Of a DNA stretch of 64,000 nucleotides, positions 44,744-57,800 are shown one piece after another. A model generated the notes under the pieces. That model worked only from the letters and a program-made list of their open reading frames with translations. It had not been told where the DNA came from and ran no database searches. Each line of letters starts with the position of its first letter. The first letter of the stretch is position 1. The translations under genes and the position numbers were made by a program. This DNA comes from Charina bottae (lineage: Eukaryota; Chordata; Lepidosauria; Squamata; Charinaidae): contig JALMGJ010000017.1 of NCBI GenBank assembly GCA_023362775.1, positions 22,537,001-22,601,000 of the forward strand. The letters are read 5' to 3'.

Positions 44744-45499
44744 AGTTAGATAATGAATTGCCCTGACTTACAAGAGAGAAGTAGATCTTCCTGATGACAA
44801 AGTATCACAACAAATTTTGCAATGGGAGCACTTTCTCTGCTGCCATAACCACAAATGCAGAACAGCCACCTGAACTAATGCTTCAACCTTGATCCTCCAC
44901 GGCACAATTGATTAGGGTTCCTCAACTGATTCCTCACTTCGCTTCAGGCTTCTTGAAGCAGATCTACGAAAATGATTTCCCACATCCCTTTCCCATGTGC
45001 TCCACCCTCCCACTGACTTGAGAATGGAACGTTGAATGTCCTGAAATTTCGAAATTTCTCTTTGCTGAGCAAGGTGTGGAGCCAGCCCGTTGTGGGATAA
45101 ATATTGTTTATTCCCATTGGATCTGAGTTGTGTTCAAGGCATCATTAGTCAAGGTTTTTGAGGAATTCCCCTTTTTTCCTGTCCCTTTTCTCCTATCCTG
45201 TCCCTTCTCCTGTCCTATTTTCTCTTGTTGAATGTTCTCTGGATTAGGGTTTTTTTCTCCCTGTAACATAATCTATGCTGAAGATCAGTGATGACTTAGA
45301 GGCCCTCTCCTCTCTGAGTATGACTTAAGCCTCGGTTTGATTCTGCCTTCTCAAAATAGAGGAATTAACTATTTTTCTATGCAATTCACCACATGCTTGC
45401 AATGTTAACACTTTATGATAAACCCAGTTTTCCGTGCTTTATGTCTTTAGCATGTCAGATACCCTTGGCGCTCAGAGCAGGACAGGGACAACACAAAGG

Positions 45500-45615
45500 A
45501 ATCGTAGAATCGTAGGGTTGGAAGGGACCTGGGAGGTCTTCCAGTCCAACCCCCTGCCCAAGGCAGGAGTCCTCAGACCATCTCAGACAAATGGTTATTT
45601 GTCCGAGGGATGTTA
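45500..45615. repeat. CR1/L3-like short repeat
   Basis: gaatcgtagggttggaaggg, tcttccagtccaaccccctg and catctcagacaaatgg form the conserved short block common in reptile CR1/L3-type repeats. Confidence 0.6.
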
Positions 45616-46339
45616 TCATTTTCAGGAAACACTTTTTTCCTGCTTTACCAAGGCACGCAAATCGTTTTGTGTGATATATACAAAAAACAATGAGAAGAAA
45701 ATGAGCCAATTAGAAAGGACATTAAATTGTAAAGATAGTTGAGGGAACGATAAAGGAAGACTTTCAAAGAAAATCATGTTAGACAAAACTATATTTCATA
45801 CCTACACTGAACCTAATAAAAAACCATTCAGATATTTGTGAAGAAATGAAGCTGGGAGTGCTGTCTGCGCTTGGGAAAAGCAGCTTCAGCCAGGCAGAAA
45901 CACCTCCCACCCCACTTCCCCAAGGCTCAGAACAGCTCATGCTTTTTTCCAGAAACCTGAGAGATGGGCTCATGCATGCCTGCATTTATTCACTCACAAA
46001 TTCACTCACAAGCATCCACGCTGGCGTTCCCTCTGCCTGGCTAATTGAGCCACATCCTGGCATTTTCAAGGACCTGCGGACAGAGGCAGCCACACACCAC
46101 TTTTGGATTGTAAACATATTCTTACATTTCTGTATATATAAATACAAATATATTTCATATTCATATATTAGAAACATATGCACTTGTATTATGGCTCTGA
46201 AACCATGTTGTATTTCCTTGAAGAGTTTTGTTAACTTTCTTACGCTTCCTTTCTAACAGGCCTTGATAGATAGCTGTGCCCATAGAAAGATAAAGTGTAC
46301 TTTCCAAGGATAGCTTCTCCAGGGGAAATATATTGTTTA

Positions 46340-46650
46340 ATGACGGTCAAGGGGCCCTAGCAAGGATGGAAGGAAGTTCCTAATATGGAGTGAAGGAAGG
46401 AAATTCCTAATATGGAATGAGGGTAAGGTGGAGTATGGGTAACTGAGAAAGGGGTGGTCTTCTAAAGGAGGAGTTGAATGGAATCTATATAATGTGCTGT
46501 AGGAAGGGGGTCCTGCGCGGCCGCCCACCTAACAGCTTGCTGTCATTGCTTTTGCTCTTGGGTGAATAAACCCCTAACTTCATGCAATTTGTCAGTTTCT
46601 TTACTCCCGGCTCAGGAACGAACCTGGTAAGATAAAATTTACTTCTAACA
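46340..46650 (+). repeat. LTR-like sequence
   Basis: A TATA-like tctatataatg (about 46481), then aataaaccccta (46564), a following T-rich stretch and an end at ttcttcaaca-like ttctaaca. The possible start, tgtttaatgacgg, is near 46333. The layout (promoter, polyadenylation signal, TG...CA ends) suggests a solo or fragmentary LTR. No flanking duplication confirmed. Confidence 0.35.
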
Positions 46651-46659
46651 CCACCCAGG

Positions 46660-48130
46660 TCCTTAGCTTGCAAAAGCAAACACTAAGACAGAGTGTGTGT
46701 AGGAGAAAAGGAGGTAAGAAAGCATCAGGCAGTTGGGGAAGTGGGAGGGACGTTTGGAGACTGACAGCTATTGCAGGCAGGCAAGAGGGTTACCAGTCAA
46801 CTGCCAGGACCACAAGCAACATATCTTGGTGGGATTCCTGCCTGGAGCTCAGCTGGAGTGCTCAAAAGCAACACTGCTTAACAGCAGAGCTTGAAGCTTG
46901 GCCTGAGCTCAGCAGTAACCAGAAAGGGAGCAACCACACTGAGGCAGCACCTCATCCCAACTCGTGCAGGAACTTTTGGAAGGAGGCAAAGGTTGTGTGC
47001 CACTTTACAGACTTTGAGACTTTTGTTCGGACTGAATAGAAAGGACTGAGTATTAAAGTATGAAAGACATATTTACATGGCAACATCAACTTGCAAGACC
47101 TCGAAGGGTGGAGTTAACCCAGAACAACTGCCTGTTGTTGGGGAAGATGTGTGCCCCAATAAAGCGCTGTGTACAGTTCTGCTACGCTGTGGTGTGTCCC
47201 GCCCTTGGAAAGCAAAGAACCCTCACATTATTGTATGTCACAGGTGTGAGAGAAATAAAAAACCTTCACATCTTGTTGGAAATGTTCCTTTGTATATATT
47301 ACAGAACTAATTACTTGTGTTGGAGCAAAGCCATTGAGATTTTTGTTTGTTTGTTTGTTTGTTTCAAGCTTGAAATTAAACTCAATATAATAAATATTAG
47401 GAGGGGTAGAAAGAAATGGGCCTAAGTTTATTTTCAAGAAATACAGATTGTAGTTCCATCATGTTATCTCTCCTTCTTATACAGGCAGCTATTGTCATGT
47501 GGATGACAAATCATCTTAATCATTGCAACCTAATCTGTAAAGGATAGTTGTATTTGATATCAAACTGAACAATCATTCTTTACCAAACTCTATTTAGGAC
47601 TAATCAGACAGAAACCAAGACTTTATTAAAAATTAAGCTTCATGAATGTCACTATCTTAACAGTAATACTATTACTAATAAGTCAGTCTTAAGTGTGCAG
47701 CTTTGAATTTGAGGTATTTGCAAGATTAAAACTGATCAGTCATCCTTCCACACTGCAGTGAATTATGGTGGCTATAACTTAGTAAACTCAAAACTTCAGT
47801 CACCCCAATTATTTGAATAAAATAATGACTTATAAGAAATGTATTTGACAAGTATGTTGAAGTATAGTTGGCAATGTGAACTGTTGCAGTTTTGGATGGC
47901 CTCCTGGCATATAGGAATGTATGAGTCTAACCCCCTGACCCATAAGAAATAAGAATAATATTGTTGGTTAATTTTGTTTTCCTATAGTGGATGACAATAT
48001 ATCTCTGGGAATCCCACAAATATAATCTTCTATCGGTGTTCTGAGGCATACTTCCTGTAAACTAAACTTCAGCGAAAGGTACAGCCATTATGACTAATAA
48101 TCAGTGTCTTATTGTCCATAATCTGAATTC
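46660..48130. other. Unassigned interval with possible LTR-like remnants
   Basis: Holds another aataaagcgctgtgtac polyadenylation-like stretch near 47157 and a (tttg)n run near 47343-47363. No protein family recognised. Confidence 0.35.
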
Positions 48131-48136
48131 CACCCG

Positions 48137-50205
48137 ATGACCCTGTTTAAGATTACGAGATCTCTTCTAGGTCAATCAAAATCAGTGACCTATTTACAGG
48201 GTCGGTCGGAGGAGTTTTCTGAGCATCTGCAGGAGAAAATCGCTCAGATCCATTCTAGGTTGGACTCTACGCGTGATACAGAGTCTGGGGAGATGACGGA
48301 GGTACGTACTTACCCTGTTATCTGGGAACGGTTCGATCCTGTTGGACCTGAGGAAGTGGACAGAGTCCTCCGGATTGTGAAGGCCACCACTTGTCATCTA
48401 GATCCGTGTCCCTCCTGGCTAGTAAAATCGGCCCGGGAGGTGACTTATGGTTGGGTCCAGGCGATGATTAATGCATCTCTTGGGGAGGGAGTGTTCCCAG
48501 CGGCCTTTAAGGAGGCCCTGGTGCACCCCCTCCTCAAGAAGTCATCCCTGGACCCTACTATTCTGGACAACTTTCGTCCAGTCTCCCACCTCCCCTTTTT
48601 AGGGAAGGTGGTGGAGAAAGTGGTGGCGTCACAACTCCAGAGGATCCTGGATGAAACGGATTATCTAGACCCCTTTGAGTCAGGTTTCATGCTGGGATAT
48701 GGGACGGAGACTGCATTGGTCGCACTTATGGATGATCTCTGGCAAGGACGGGATGGAGGTAGTGTATCCATCCTTATCCTTTTAGATCTCTCAGCGGCTT
48801 TTGATACCATCGACCATGGTATCCTTTTGGGACGGCTCAGGGAGTTGGGGGTGGGCAGTGTAGTTTTGCAGTGGTTCACCTCCTTCTTCCAGGGCCGCTC
48901 CCAATCAGTGATGATAGGGGAGGAGAGATCTGACCCATGGCCCCTCCTGTGTGGGGTGCCACAGGGCTCGGTGCTCTCCCCTCTCCTGTTTAACATCTAT
49001 ATGAAGCCGCTGGGTGAGATCATCCGTCACCACGGGATGAAATACCATCTATATGCTGATGATACTCAGCTGTATATTTCCATTCCGGGTGAAGTAAGAG
49101 ATGCAGTTGCCGCCCTATCTGTGTCTGAAGGCTGTGGGGGCCCGGATGGGGAACAACAGGCTTCGGCTGAACCCAAGTAAGACAGAGTGGCTGTGGATTG
49201 ATGGCCGCTCGGGATCTAGGAAGTTATCATCTTTGGTTCTAGAGGGCACTACCCCATTCGGAACCAGTGCGGAATCTGGGGGTTCTCCTGGACTCACGGC
49301 TCCTGCTTGAAGAGCAGGTGGCAGCCATGGCCAGGAGGGCCTTTGCACAACTTTGGATTGTGCACCAGTTACGCCCTTTCCTGGACCGAGATGCCCTCCG
49401 TACAGTCACTCATGCCTTTGTCATCTCCCATATAGACTATTGTAACGCGCTCTACATGGGGCTACCCTTGAGGAGTATCCGGAAGCTTCAACTGGTCCAG
49501 AATGCAGCTGCGCGGACAATTATTGGGGCGAGATCGGCCCATGTGACACTGCTGTTACGCGAGCTGCACTGGGTACCGGTTTGCTTCCAGGTACAATTCA
49601 AGGTGTTGGTTATCACATTTAAAGCCCTACATGGCATAGGGCCAGGTTACCTGAGGAACGGTCTCATCCCCAGAACATCGACCCGTCCCACACGATCAGC
49701 CAGAGAGGGCTTGCTGCGGACCCCACCGACTAAAGCAGGGCTTTCCAAAGTTTTCCCGTGGCGACACACCAACCGCTGTTGGTGTGTCACCGCAGGAAAA
49801 CCTGGAAGTGCCTCCGTTGCGGCAGCGCGCAAAAACCCGGAAGCACTGCTGCCGCTTTTGGGTTTTTGCGCTCCGCCGTTGGTGTGTCGCCGCGGGAAAA
49901 CCCGGAAGCGCTGATGATTACCAGCGCTTCCGGGTTGTGTGGCGACACACCAGACTGTGTGTGGTGACAAACTTTTGTGTCACGACACAGAGTTTGGAAA
50001 ACTCTGGACTAAAGAATTCCATCTAGCGGGGTCCAGGAGGCGGGCCTTCTCTGTGGTTGCGCCCGCCCTTTGGAATATCTTACCCCCAGAGCTGAGGCTA
50101 GTTTCCTCGCTCCCGACCTTCCGGAAAGGCTTAAAGACCTGGTTCTGCCGCCTTGCCTGGGAGGGAAATGCCAATAGTTCCTCTTGGAGATCGCTGGTCC
50201 CTTGA
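48137..50205 (+). pseudogene. L2 reverse transcriptase with frameshifts and a hAT insertion
   Basis: Motifs FRPVSHLPFLGK, LSAAFDTIDHG, GVPQGSVLSPLLFN and YADDTQL are present (48137-49180). A frameshift near 49120 (ALS, then VSEGCGG instead of the QCLEAVG-type text) moves the frame. A second shift near 49265 restores a long frame with LVQNAAARTIIG. The hAT MITE splits the C-terminus; it resumes at about 50015 (FHLAGSRRRAFSVVAPALWN) and ends SLVP. Non-functional. Confidence 0.92.
49736..50006. mobile_element. hAT-type MITE, hairpin family, copy D
   Basis: 271 bp with ends cagggctttccaaag and gtttggaaaactctg, target duplication gactaaag (49728-49735, 50007-50014). Because it lies inside an L2 coding region, its insertion postdates that L2 copy. 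Confidence 0.93.
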
Positions 50206-50389
50206 AGCCTCTCAGTACGCCATTTTTAACATTCTTATACTTGGATTTTATATTATGGATGTATTATAATTTTATACTGATTTTTTAAATTATGTTTTTA
50301 TTGTGAACCGCCCAGGGTCCCCGACAGGGGAGATGGGCGGTGATATAAATTTAATAAAATAAAATAAAATAAATAAAATAAAATAATCC

Positions 50390-51895
50390 CTAAGCAATTT
50401 TAAAATTCACAAACAAGTGGAAAAGGAAGGATGCTACCTTACAGAGAACACTTGGAAGTTGAAAACATTCCCTGAAAAAGTTAATGGAAAACCACTTAAC
50501 ATACTGTTGCCAAGAAAACAATATGGACAGAATTTGACTTCAACGTGAGGGAGACATTACCTTATTTTTGAACTGTCCCATTTTTATGACTTGGGGCTTC
50601 CAACTTTTCTAGTTAAAAGTAGATTGTTTGTAAAGATCTTTATGCTTACACTAAGAAATTACATAGTTCAAACACAATTCTTTTAATAACAAGTACATAA
50701 CAGGGCTGTGTATGCTTTGAAATGTATTTGGAAGGAGTGCTTCAGAGCTCACATGAGCACACCTCTCTGCTATTAATTAAAGCTGCATTAATCTTAATGA
50801 TTGACTTCTTGAAGCAGTGGTATTTTTTGAGGCTTGCGTAGAACCCTAAAAATGAAGTTACTTTGACAATTAGCACAGTGTTGCTGTACTTGTGCAAGAT
50901 TTGAAGCACCTCTAAATCGTTTTCAAATTGTACACAGCCCTATTAACAGATCTTCATGTCACTTAGGCCCCAATCTACTCTAAAACTCTCCCCCTTTCCC
51001 TTAGAATCACTCCACTTCAATTTGACATGTGATGTCATATGGATCTAGCAACTGAACGTGTCTTATCCTGTAAAACTTACACACAAGATATTCCCATATA
51101 GCTAGACCAAACTCTACATACGAGTTAACTTCCTTTATGACCTAACCTTATGCTAAACAAACACAGTAGGAATCACCTGGAAAATAACTCTAAAATATAT
51201 ACTGAAAGACTGAATCGCCTACCTGGATAGCAGATCTGGTCTGCAAAAATTCCAGGTGAGTAAGTGGCAGCAAGTTTTCAGTATCCTTTTGCCACCATCT
51301 AACAATTGTCTGGATCTTTGCAAACCAGATCTGCTCGCTCTCTCCTTGGAAACCTAGAAATTCCATTTTTTTTTTCCTCTCGACCTATCTGGTGACAAGA
51401 AAAGTCTTGATCATGCTATAAAGTTCAGGGAACCGCTCTAAGCTGCACTGGTAAATTAACCTCAAAGATTTAGGTTTCTGGTAAATTTATATTTTATATT
51501 GATTTATTTTAGAAAGCAACTTATTTTTGACATCTCCTTATCCGTTCATTTTTTAAAATAAATACACAAATTGAGAATTGAAACTGAGTTTTTTTTCCCC
51601 TAACCTAGGAAACAGTGAATGTGTACCAGGCTACTCAGCTGATGCACTGATATGATTTTTACAGATTAAAAGAAAGCTCCTGAAGAGGCCTACTCTTCCT
51701 TGTAGGTGCAAATTGTAAGTTTGGAGTGTAATGTGTTCATATTAAAAACTGTTATTTATTAGTTATGTGAACTGTAGCGATTGGCAGGCAGCAAGTGAAT
51801 TGAAAATGAATAAAAGGATATTTTAATTTTGTGCATCAACATGACATGATAAAATTAAAACACAATTCTGTTTCTTAAAAAATATGACTTCCTAC
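50390..51895. other. Unassigned interval
   Basis: No gene or repeat assigned. It lies between the truncated L2 and the presumed end of the TRAF3 3' UTR. Confidence 0.4.
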
Positions 51896-51899
51896 TTAG

Positions 51900-54800
51900 G
51901 TTTATTTTTTTTCCTTTAATACAGTTCAGCATTTCAAAGTTTTGCATTCTACACACTGTTCTCAATTATTAGCATCAAAACACAAGACAGAGCAAGACCT
52001 TCAATTACAAATAAATACCAAATAACAATACAACAAACTGAAGGACAACATAGAATAATGCTATTGGGAAATTAGGACATGTTGCTAATAGTTATTAACA
52101 ACGTTGTATTGCTGAGCAATAAATTATACACTTCAAAGTTTCCTTTCCTTTAAAAAGAACATACAAAAATCTTTGATTACCAGATTCACTTGCACTGTAT
52201 CCTTTATAGCTATCTATAATTAAAACAGGCAGAATATACACAATCAAATGAGGTTGGCCTTCTTTGGTCTTTGTTTCTGGATCGGAAAACTGAACACAAC
52301 CAATGTACCTTTTACCAAAGAATAGAATATGAAATAAAACACCACACAAGTTTATACAGACTGATTTTGTACATAGTTCGTAGTACTGATGCATTTAACA
52401 GATATTTCTTCTTGGAAAAGGATGACAATTTTTTCCAGCACATTGAATTAATGGCATTTTATGGATGTTAAAAGGTTATCCTACTTGTCTTAAATAATAG
52501 ATTCATAGTCCATCATTTCAAGATGGGGTGTCTATTACACCCTCATTTATCCCTAACCACTGGAGGTTTTGGATCACAGTGAAAAAACTTCTTATAGTTA
52601 TACAAATTGTAGAAGATATACATTTTAGAGAGCTAGAGGGAAAATAATACTATATAAGGTGATTTCCCCCATTTTCCAAGTGCACAAAGATCAACTCTCT
52701 GCCAGGAGAAGAGGTCAGGGTTGGAAAAGATTGTGTTCACATGCAATAGCTTTGCTTAAACTCCAGAATACTCTCAGCATGGAATGAATTACTTAAAAAT
52801 AGTGGTTTATTTCAAAACCCCAGTTTACCAAGCAGTTCACAATCAGAACTCCCTTTAGTAAGAAATTACAGTCCTTGTACATGAGGCAACAGCAGTTATA
52901 AGAAGCCATTTTCCCATCCCTTAACAGGTGGATGGATCTGATAAATATAGTGAGGGTAGGAGAAAGGGATCCAGGTCTAATTTCAAATATGCTATGGGAT
53001 TTTAGACCTGGGATTCTAATTTAATGCTTATAAAACCTGGAGTGCTTGCATGTTTCCAATAAGGAATTACTTATTGAAAAACTATCTATTACAGATGTGC
53101 ACTGCCTGATCCTAAACTTTAATGCACCTGACATACTGGTGTTTGGCTTGGGGTATACCCATAGCTCTTTCAGCACAACACACTTAGCATCACACCAGAA
53201 CCACAAGCAAAGGTTTAGGATCAGGCTTAAAACTATCATGAAATGGAAGACGAAAAGCTACATGGTCTTGCCAATTTGCTAGAAGATAAATTAAGGATTA
53301 GATCAATCCTTTTCTGTGGCCTAATGCTACTTCAAAACCATACAGGATAACCCTATTCTGCAGCCATATGCACGATCCAACTTCTATCTTGCATTAGTCT
53401 CAACAAAATTAGGGATCAATTTCAGCATAACATTTTACATTCAAAGGATGGCTCTTAATGAATGATTATCCTGACTGTATATTATGCCTATATGAGGTGA
53501 TTTAGATTCACCTCGATGAAGGACCTCAAATGGGGAGATGATACAATTTCCTTCACTGAGGGGAAGCGGCCACACAATCTACATACACAAGGTAATTTGT
53601 GTTGTTTCTCAACCTTAACTGGCACTTGCAATAATCATAAGAGGTCTCACAAGGGAGGAAAAGTGAAGTAATGTGGTTGATTCAGTTTGTTCTTAGAAAT
53701 GAGGAAGGTCCATCCTTTCATGAAGCAGCTTGAAGGGTGTGCTTCACTCAAGTGTTGAAAAAAGGGATGTACTTTAAAATTTGCACAGCCCTACTCTATA
53801 TGGAGAAAATTATTGAAATGAGCTATTTCTTTTTTTTCCTTAGGAGCACAAGACGGAACATCAAATTCAACAATTCACACAATGAGTACATGAATCTCAT
53901 ATTCACATTCTTTAGGAGCCATGCATGGATGCAAGAAATTTATGCTGGAAGTAATCCTTATATTAAAAAGCAGGAAGTAATAGTTAAGCCCTCAATATAT
54001 TTTGTTTAAAATACTTAATTAAAATATTCACAGTGCAGAAGTTGACAGAACAGAATTAAGTCATGCACTTAAAATATTTTTAGTTCACCTTGTCCAATAA
54101 AGCCCTTAAAACTGAAAACTTAAAAAAAAAAAAGCTCAACCAGAAGATGTTATGAAATCAAGACACCGGTTATCATTACTGTTGGGCACACACTGGAATA
54201 TACATATTGAATTTCTCAATCTCATTAATTGCAAAAATAAAGGGACATCAGAACATGTACATTGGACAAATATGTTCCCAAAGCATGATGGCTGATCAGT
54301 CAGTCACACAGGATAAAAGCAGGTTCCTTGCCCATTTCTATGGGACAGCAATAAATAACATTGTTCAGTGGCCTAAAAGTAGCACAAGGAGGTAAGAGCC
54401 TGGGTATTCTATATAGCACCTACACAGACTTTCCCTCCATAGAACATTCAATTTCAGTTTCTACACAAACAAGCAATTTTGAGGCTTGATTGATATCAGT
54501 AAAGCACTGCACAGATGAAAAATGCACCAAGCACCAAGATACTATTTTGAGTTGACTGAAACTCCATATTCATTGGTTTTAACTATTATTTTTGACTGGT
54601 AACAGGAAAAAAATTATTAGACACAATTAACTGTGAAAGCTGGCAGATATTTCCATGCTGTCAATTCATTTGTCTGTACAGCAGTTCCTATTTTGCTCTA
54701 CCCATTTTCATCCTCACTTTTGGTCTGAAAAAGAGCACATTAACCTTTATGGCAGTCCATCCAACACAAGCATGTTTCAAAGCAGCAATAAGCTACTTCT

Positions 54801-57800
54801 TTATATTAGGCAAAGTTGAGTTTTATGTATACTGAGCATTCACTGTTGAATGATAGCTTGGTAGCATCCCTAAGCCCTCACTTTCACAACAAGCAGGTAG
54901 GAAATGGAAAATTGTCCCATCAGATGAAGACTAATTTAATGACTGGAGTATGATTTTAATTATTCCTTGAAAAAAATGAAAATGCATGGTTTTTTTTGGC
55001 AGTCTAAGGCAAAAAATATATTAGGATGCAGGCTGCCTATCTTTTAGGAATGTTTCTTTTGTGAGCGATTGCTGCAGACCAACCCCAAAATATCCTTGTG
55101 ATTTGGCACAAAAGCTTTTCAAGAGGACATGCTCTCTGTGACAGAAGCCCCCTCATTTTTGTACTAGGAAAACAGGAAGTTGCTTTACACAAGTCACCTT
55201 AATTTTCTTATCTACCCCATACTGGCTACTCTGGCTGGCTGTACCTTTCCAAGGACTGGGCAGCAGCGTCTGCTACTTAATAATTTTAGACTGACAATGC
55301 CAAGGGCTGAATGGGGGATCTTTTGAATGCAAAGCGTATGCTCTGCTACCATCCCTCACCTGCTAAGCAATTTTAAAGGGCAATTTGAGGATAGCAGCTG
55401 AGGAAAGTTCAGACACGTCACTTAAATTATTAGGCCCATGGCTGAAATTAAACTGTCGTTTTAAGTCTACCCACTTATTTATACATTTGCATAGTTTGCA
55501 TGTACAGTATGAAGGCATCAAAATGACAGGAGATATTGGAATTTTTGTTCAATCATCAAGGTGCAGAAAATATCTCCCATAGTAACCACTATCTAGCAGC
55601 CGTGGTGTGTACCATACAATCAATACTCTAAGAAGCTGGGAAAGCAATATAAACAAGTGTTTTCTCTTTTAAAGTTTCCAAGGGCAAATTGTAAAATTTT
55701 AAAATAATACAATCTCAGCCATTGACAAGCTGTATCATTAAACCTAAATTCTGGGATTCAAAAAGATTGGCCAGCTACAACATCAATGTTCCATATGCTC
55801 AAATATTCCTTATGCTCTTTCTCAGGGTATAAGGAAGCTAGCTTTGAAAGGGAATTGGAGCACATCTCACCTTTATAGGTTAAAAGATCTATTACATTCT
55901 ATTATCTGTAATACCACCACTTTTTTCTATTCTACATTCTCAAAAGCAGTGAAAGTTACAATATAAGGCTGAAAATGAATGCTGCATATAAGCCCCCTAA
56001 ATTCTTACTTAAGAATTCTGTGGTAAACAGGAGCTGAAACAAAATTAACAGTAAGCAAATACAGTCATGCAGAAGGGTTACATACTGATCTTTAGGCACT
56101 GAAATAATCTTGGTTGTATTTTCTGAGATAAAAAAAAAGATAGACAAGCATGATACAGACTAAAGTGCTTTGTTAAAATATAAGAGAGCAAAGCTGCTTG
56201 GAGATCTAATGTGGAGTAATCAAGAGTAGCAGCATTGATACTGTGCTTAGTGAAGAAGTCCTTAAAGACCATATGTCTATGAAGGTTCTCAGTCATCCAG
56301 GTGGAATTGTCTGTATCTTGAATCATGTCAACTGGATTTCTATTTTCTCAGTGGAAACGTTTCGCTCCTTATCCAAGGAGCTTCTTCAGTCTGAGCAAAG
56401 TTAGTAAGGGAATCCTTAAATATGTTTCTAGGTGGCTGTGTGACCTTACACCTGGGGCTAGGTCATGGTTATTTTGAGATGTTATTTCTAAGTCCCTTTA
56501 TCATCTAAAGGAGGATCCTTAAGATCACCATGCTGCTGTTGAGCTTGTGAAATGGTCTTGATTTTCCTAGGCACAGAAGACAAAGCAGGGAGGAAAATAG
56601 GGGAAAGGTCCTTAAAGGTCCTTAAAAATTGGTCCTTAAAGACCAATAACCAGAAACTTACTTAACACTGAATTCTATGCACTTCCATTGAGATAAAATA
56701 TGCAAGAAGCTTAAGTAATATCAAGTGCAACTTTGGAGCAGGAACATTGAAGGGCTGTATCAATTAATAGCCTTTGGGAAAGGAATCCCAAAGATATAAA
56801 AAATAATATATTCACAATTTAAAAGAAGAGCAATAGCTTTGGACTTTTTTTTAAAAAAAAACCTTTCCTCTCAGTCCCTTCAGAGGAGATGCTAACACGG
56901 CTGGTTTTATAGGCATCCCCTCTTCTACCCTATCTCAACAGAAATCAGAGCCAAAGATACATTCTTAAGGTATAAGCATATATGATCAAATCAATCATGA
57001 AGAGTTATTATTTGGAGTGATGATTGGACTTTCCTCCTTCCCAACTATAGAATCAGTTTCCATAAAAACTTACAAAATTAAAAACTGACCTTCTTCTGAA
57101 AATAGTTTAAGTCTTTAAAATATGGGATAGCTTTTGGCAATCAGAGGCAAATCAGTGATGTGGCATTATTTGTTACGTTTTATTTTAATTTAGATTATAT
57201 ATCCTCTATGTGCACTGGGCTGACATGTACAAATACTTTTAGAACCTTAAGGGAGGCAAAATAAAGTAAGTCATATAAATGCAAATTCTAATCCTATTTG
57301 TAGGTCATATTCAATTTATCTACATTTCAGGATATAATTTCTTCCACAAACAGAGACTCTTCATGATGGCCCAGACAAGCATCCTGTGAAGAGCAGTGGA
57401 GAGATATATGAGCCCACCTGCATTCTTTCAGTCCTTTTGGATAAGTATCTTTATCAAAAACTGTATTGTTATCAAGAATATGTAACTTGATATCCATCCT
57501 ACAAAACTTACTTCAGATCATGTAAGGTAGCCTGAACTAAATACCATTGCCATTGTCTAGCTAACTTGCTGTGCCTATATTAAAAGCATTAGTGAGCCAA
57601 TGTGGATGACGAGTATGTTCACAAAGTTAAAGTTGGATCATTTTGAAGAAGAAAGCATTTGTTTGTAAAAGCCAGCACCAAAATGTACCGAGAAGATAAC
57701 CCCAAGTTAATCTTTTGAATGGTATGTTTTGTTTTGAATGGGAACATCCTCATCTCTACTGCCCCTCCCTCCTGGGTGCTGGTTTAAAAAAGAACCTTGA

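Larger units (their letters stand above)
48135..50385 (+). mobile_element. L2 LINE, 5'-truncated
   Basis: Begins inside ORF2 at TLFKITRSLLG and runs to the L2 3' UTR (gaaccgcccagggtcccc, gagatgggcggtgatataaa) and an aaaataaaat tail. A hAT MITE is inserted at 49736-50006. Confidence 0.93.

Noticed and set aside
46340..47300. Complete endogenous retrovirus
   Set aside because: Only LTR-like signals were seen; no gag, pol or env motifs and no confirmed duplication.
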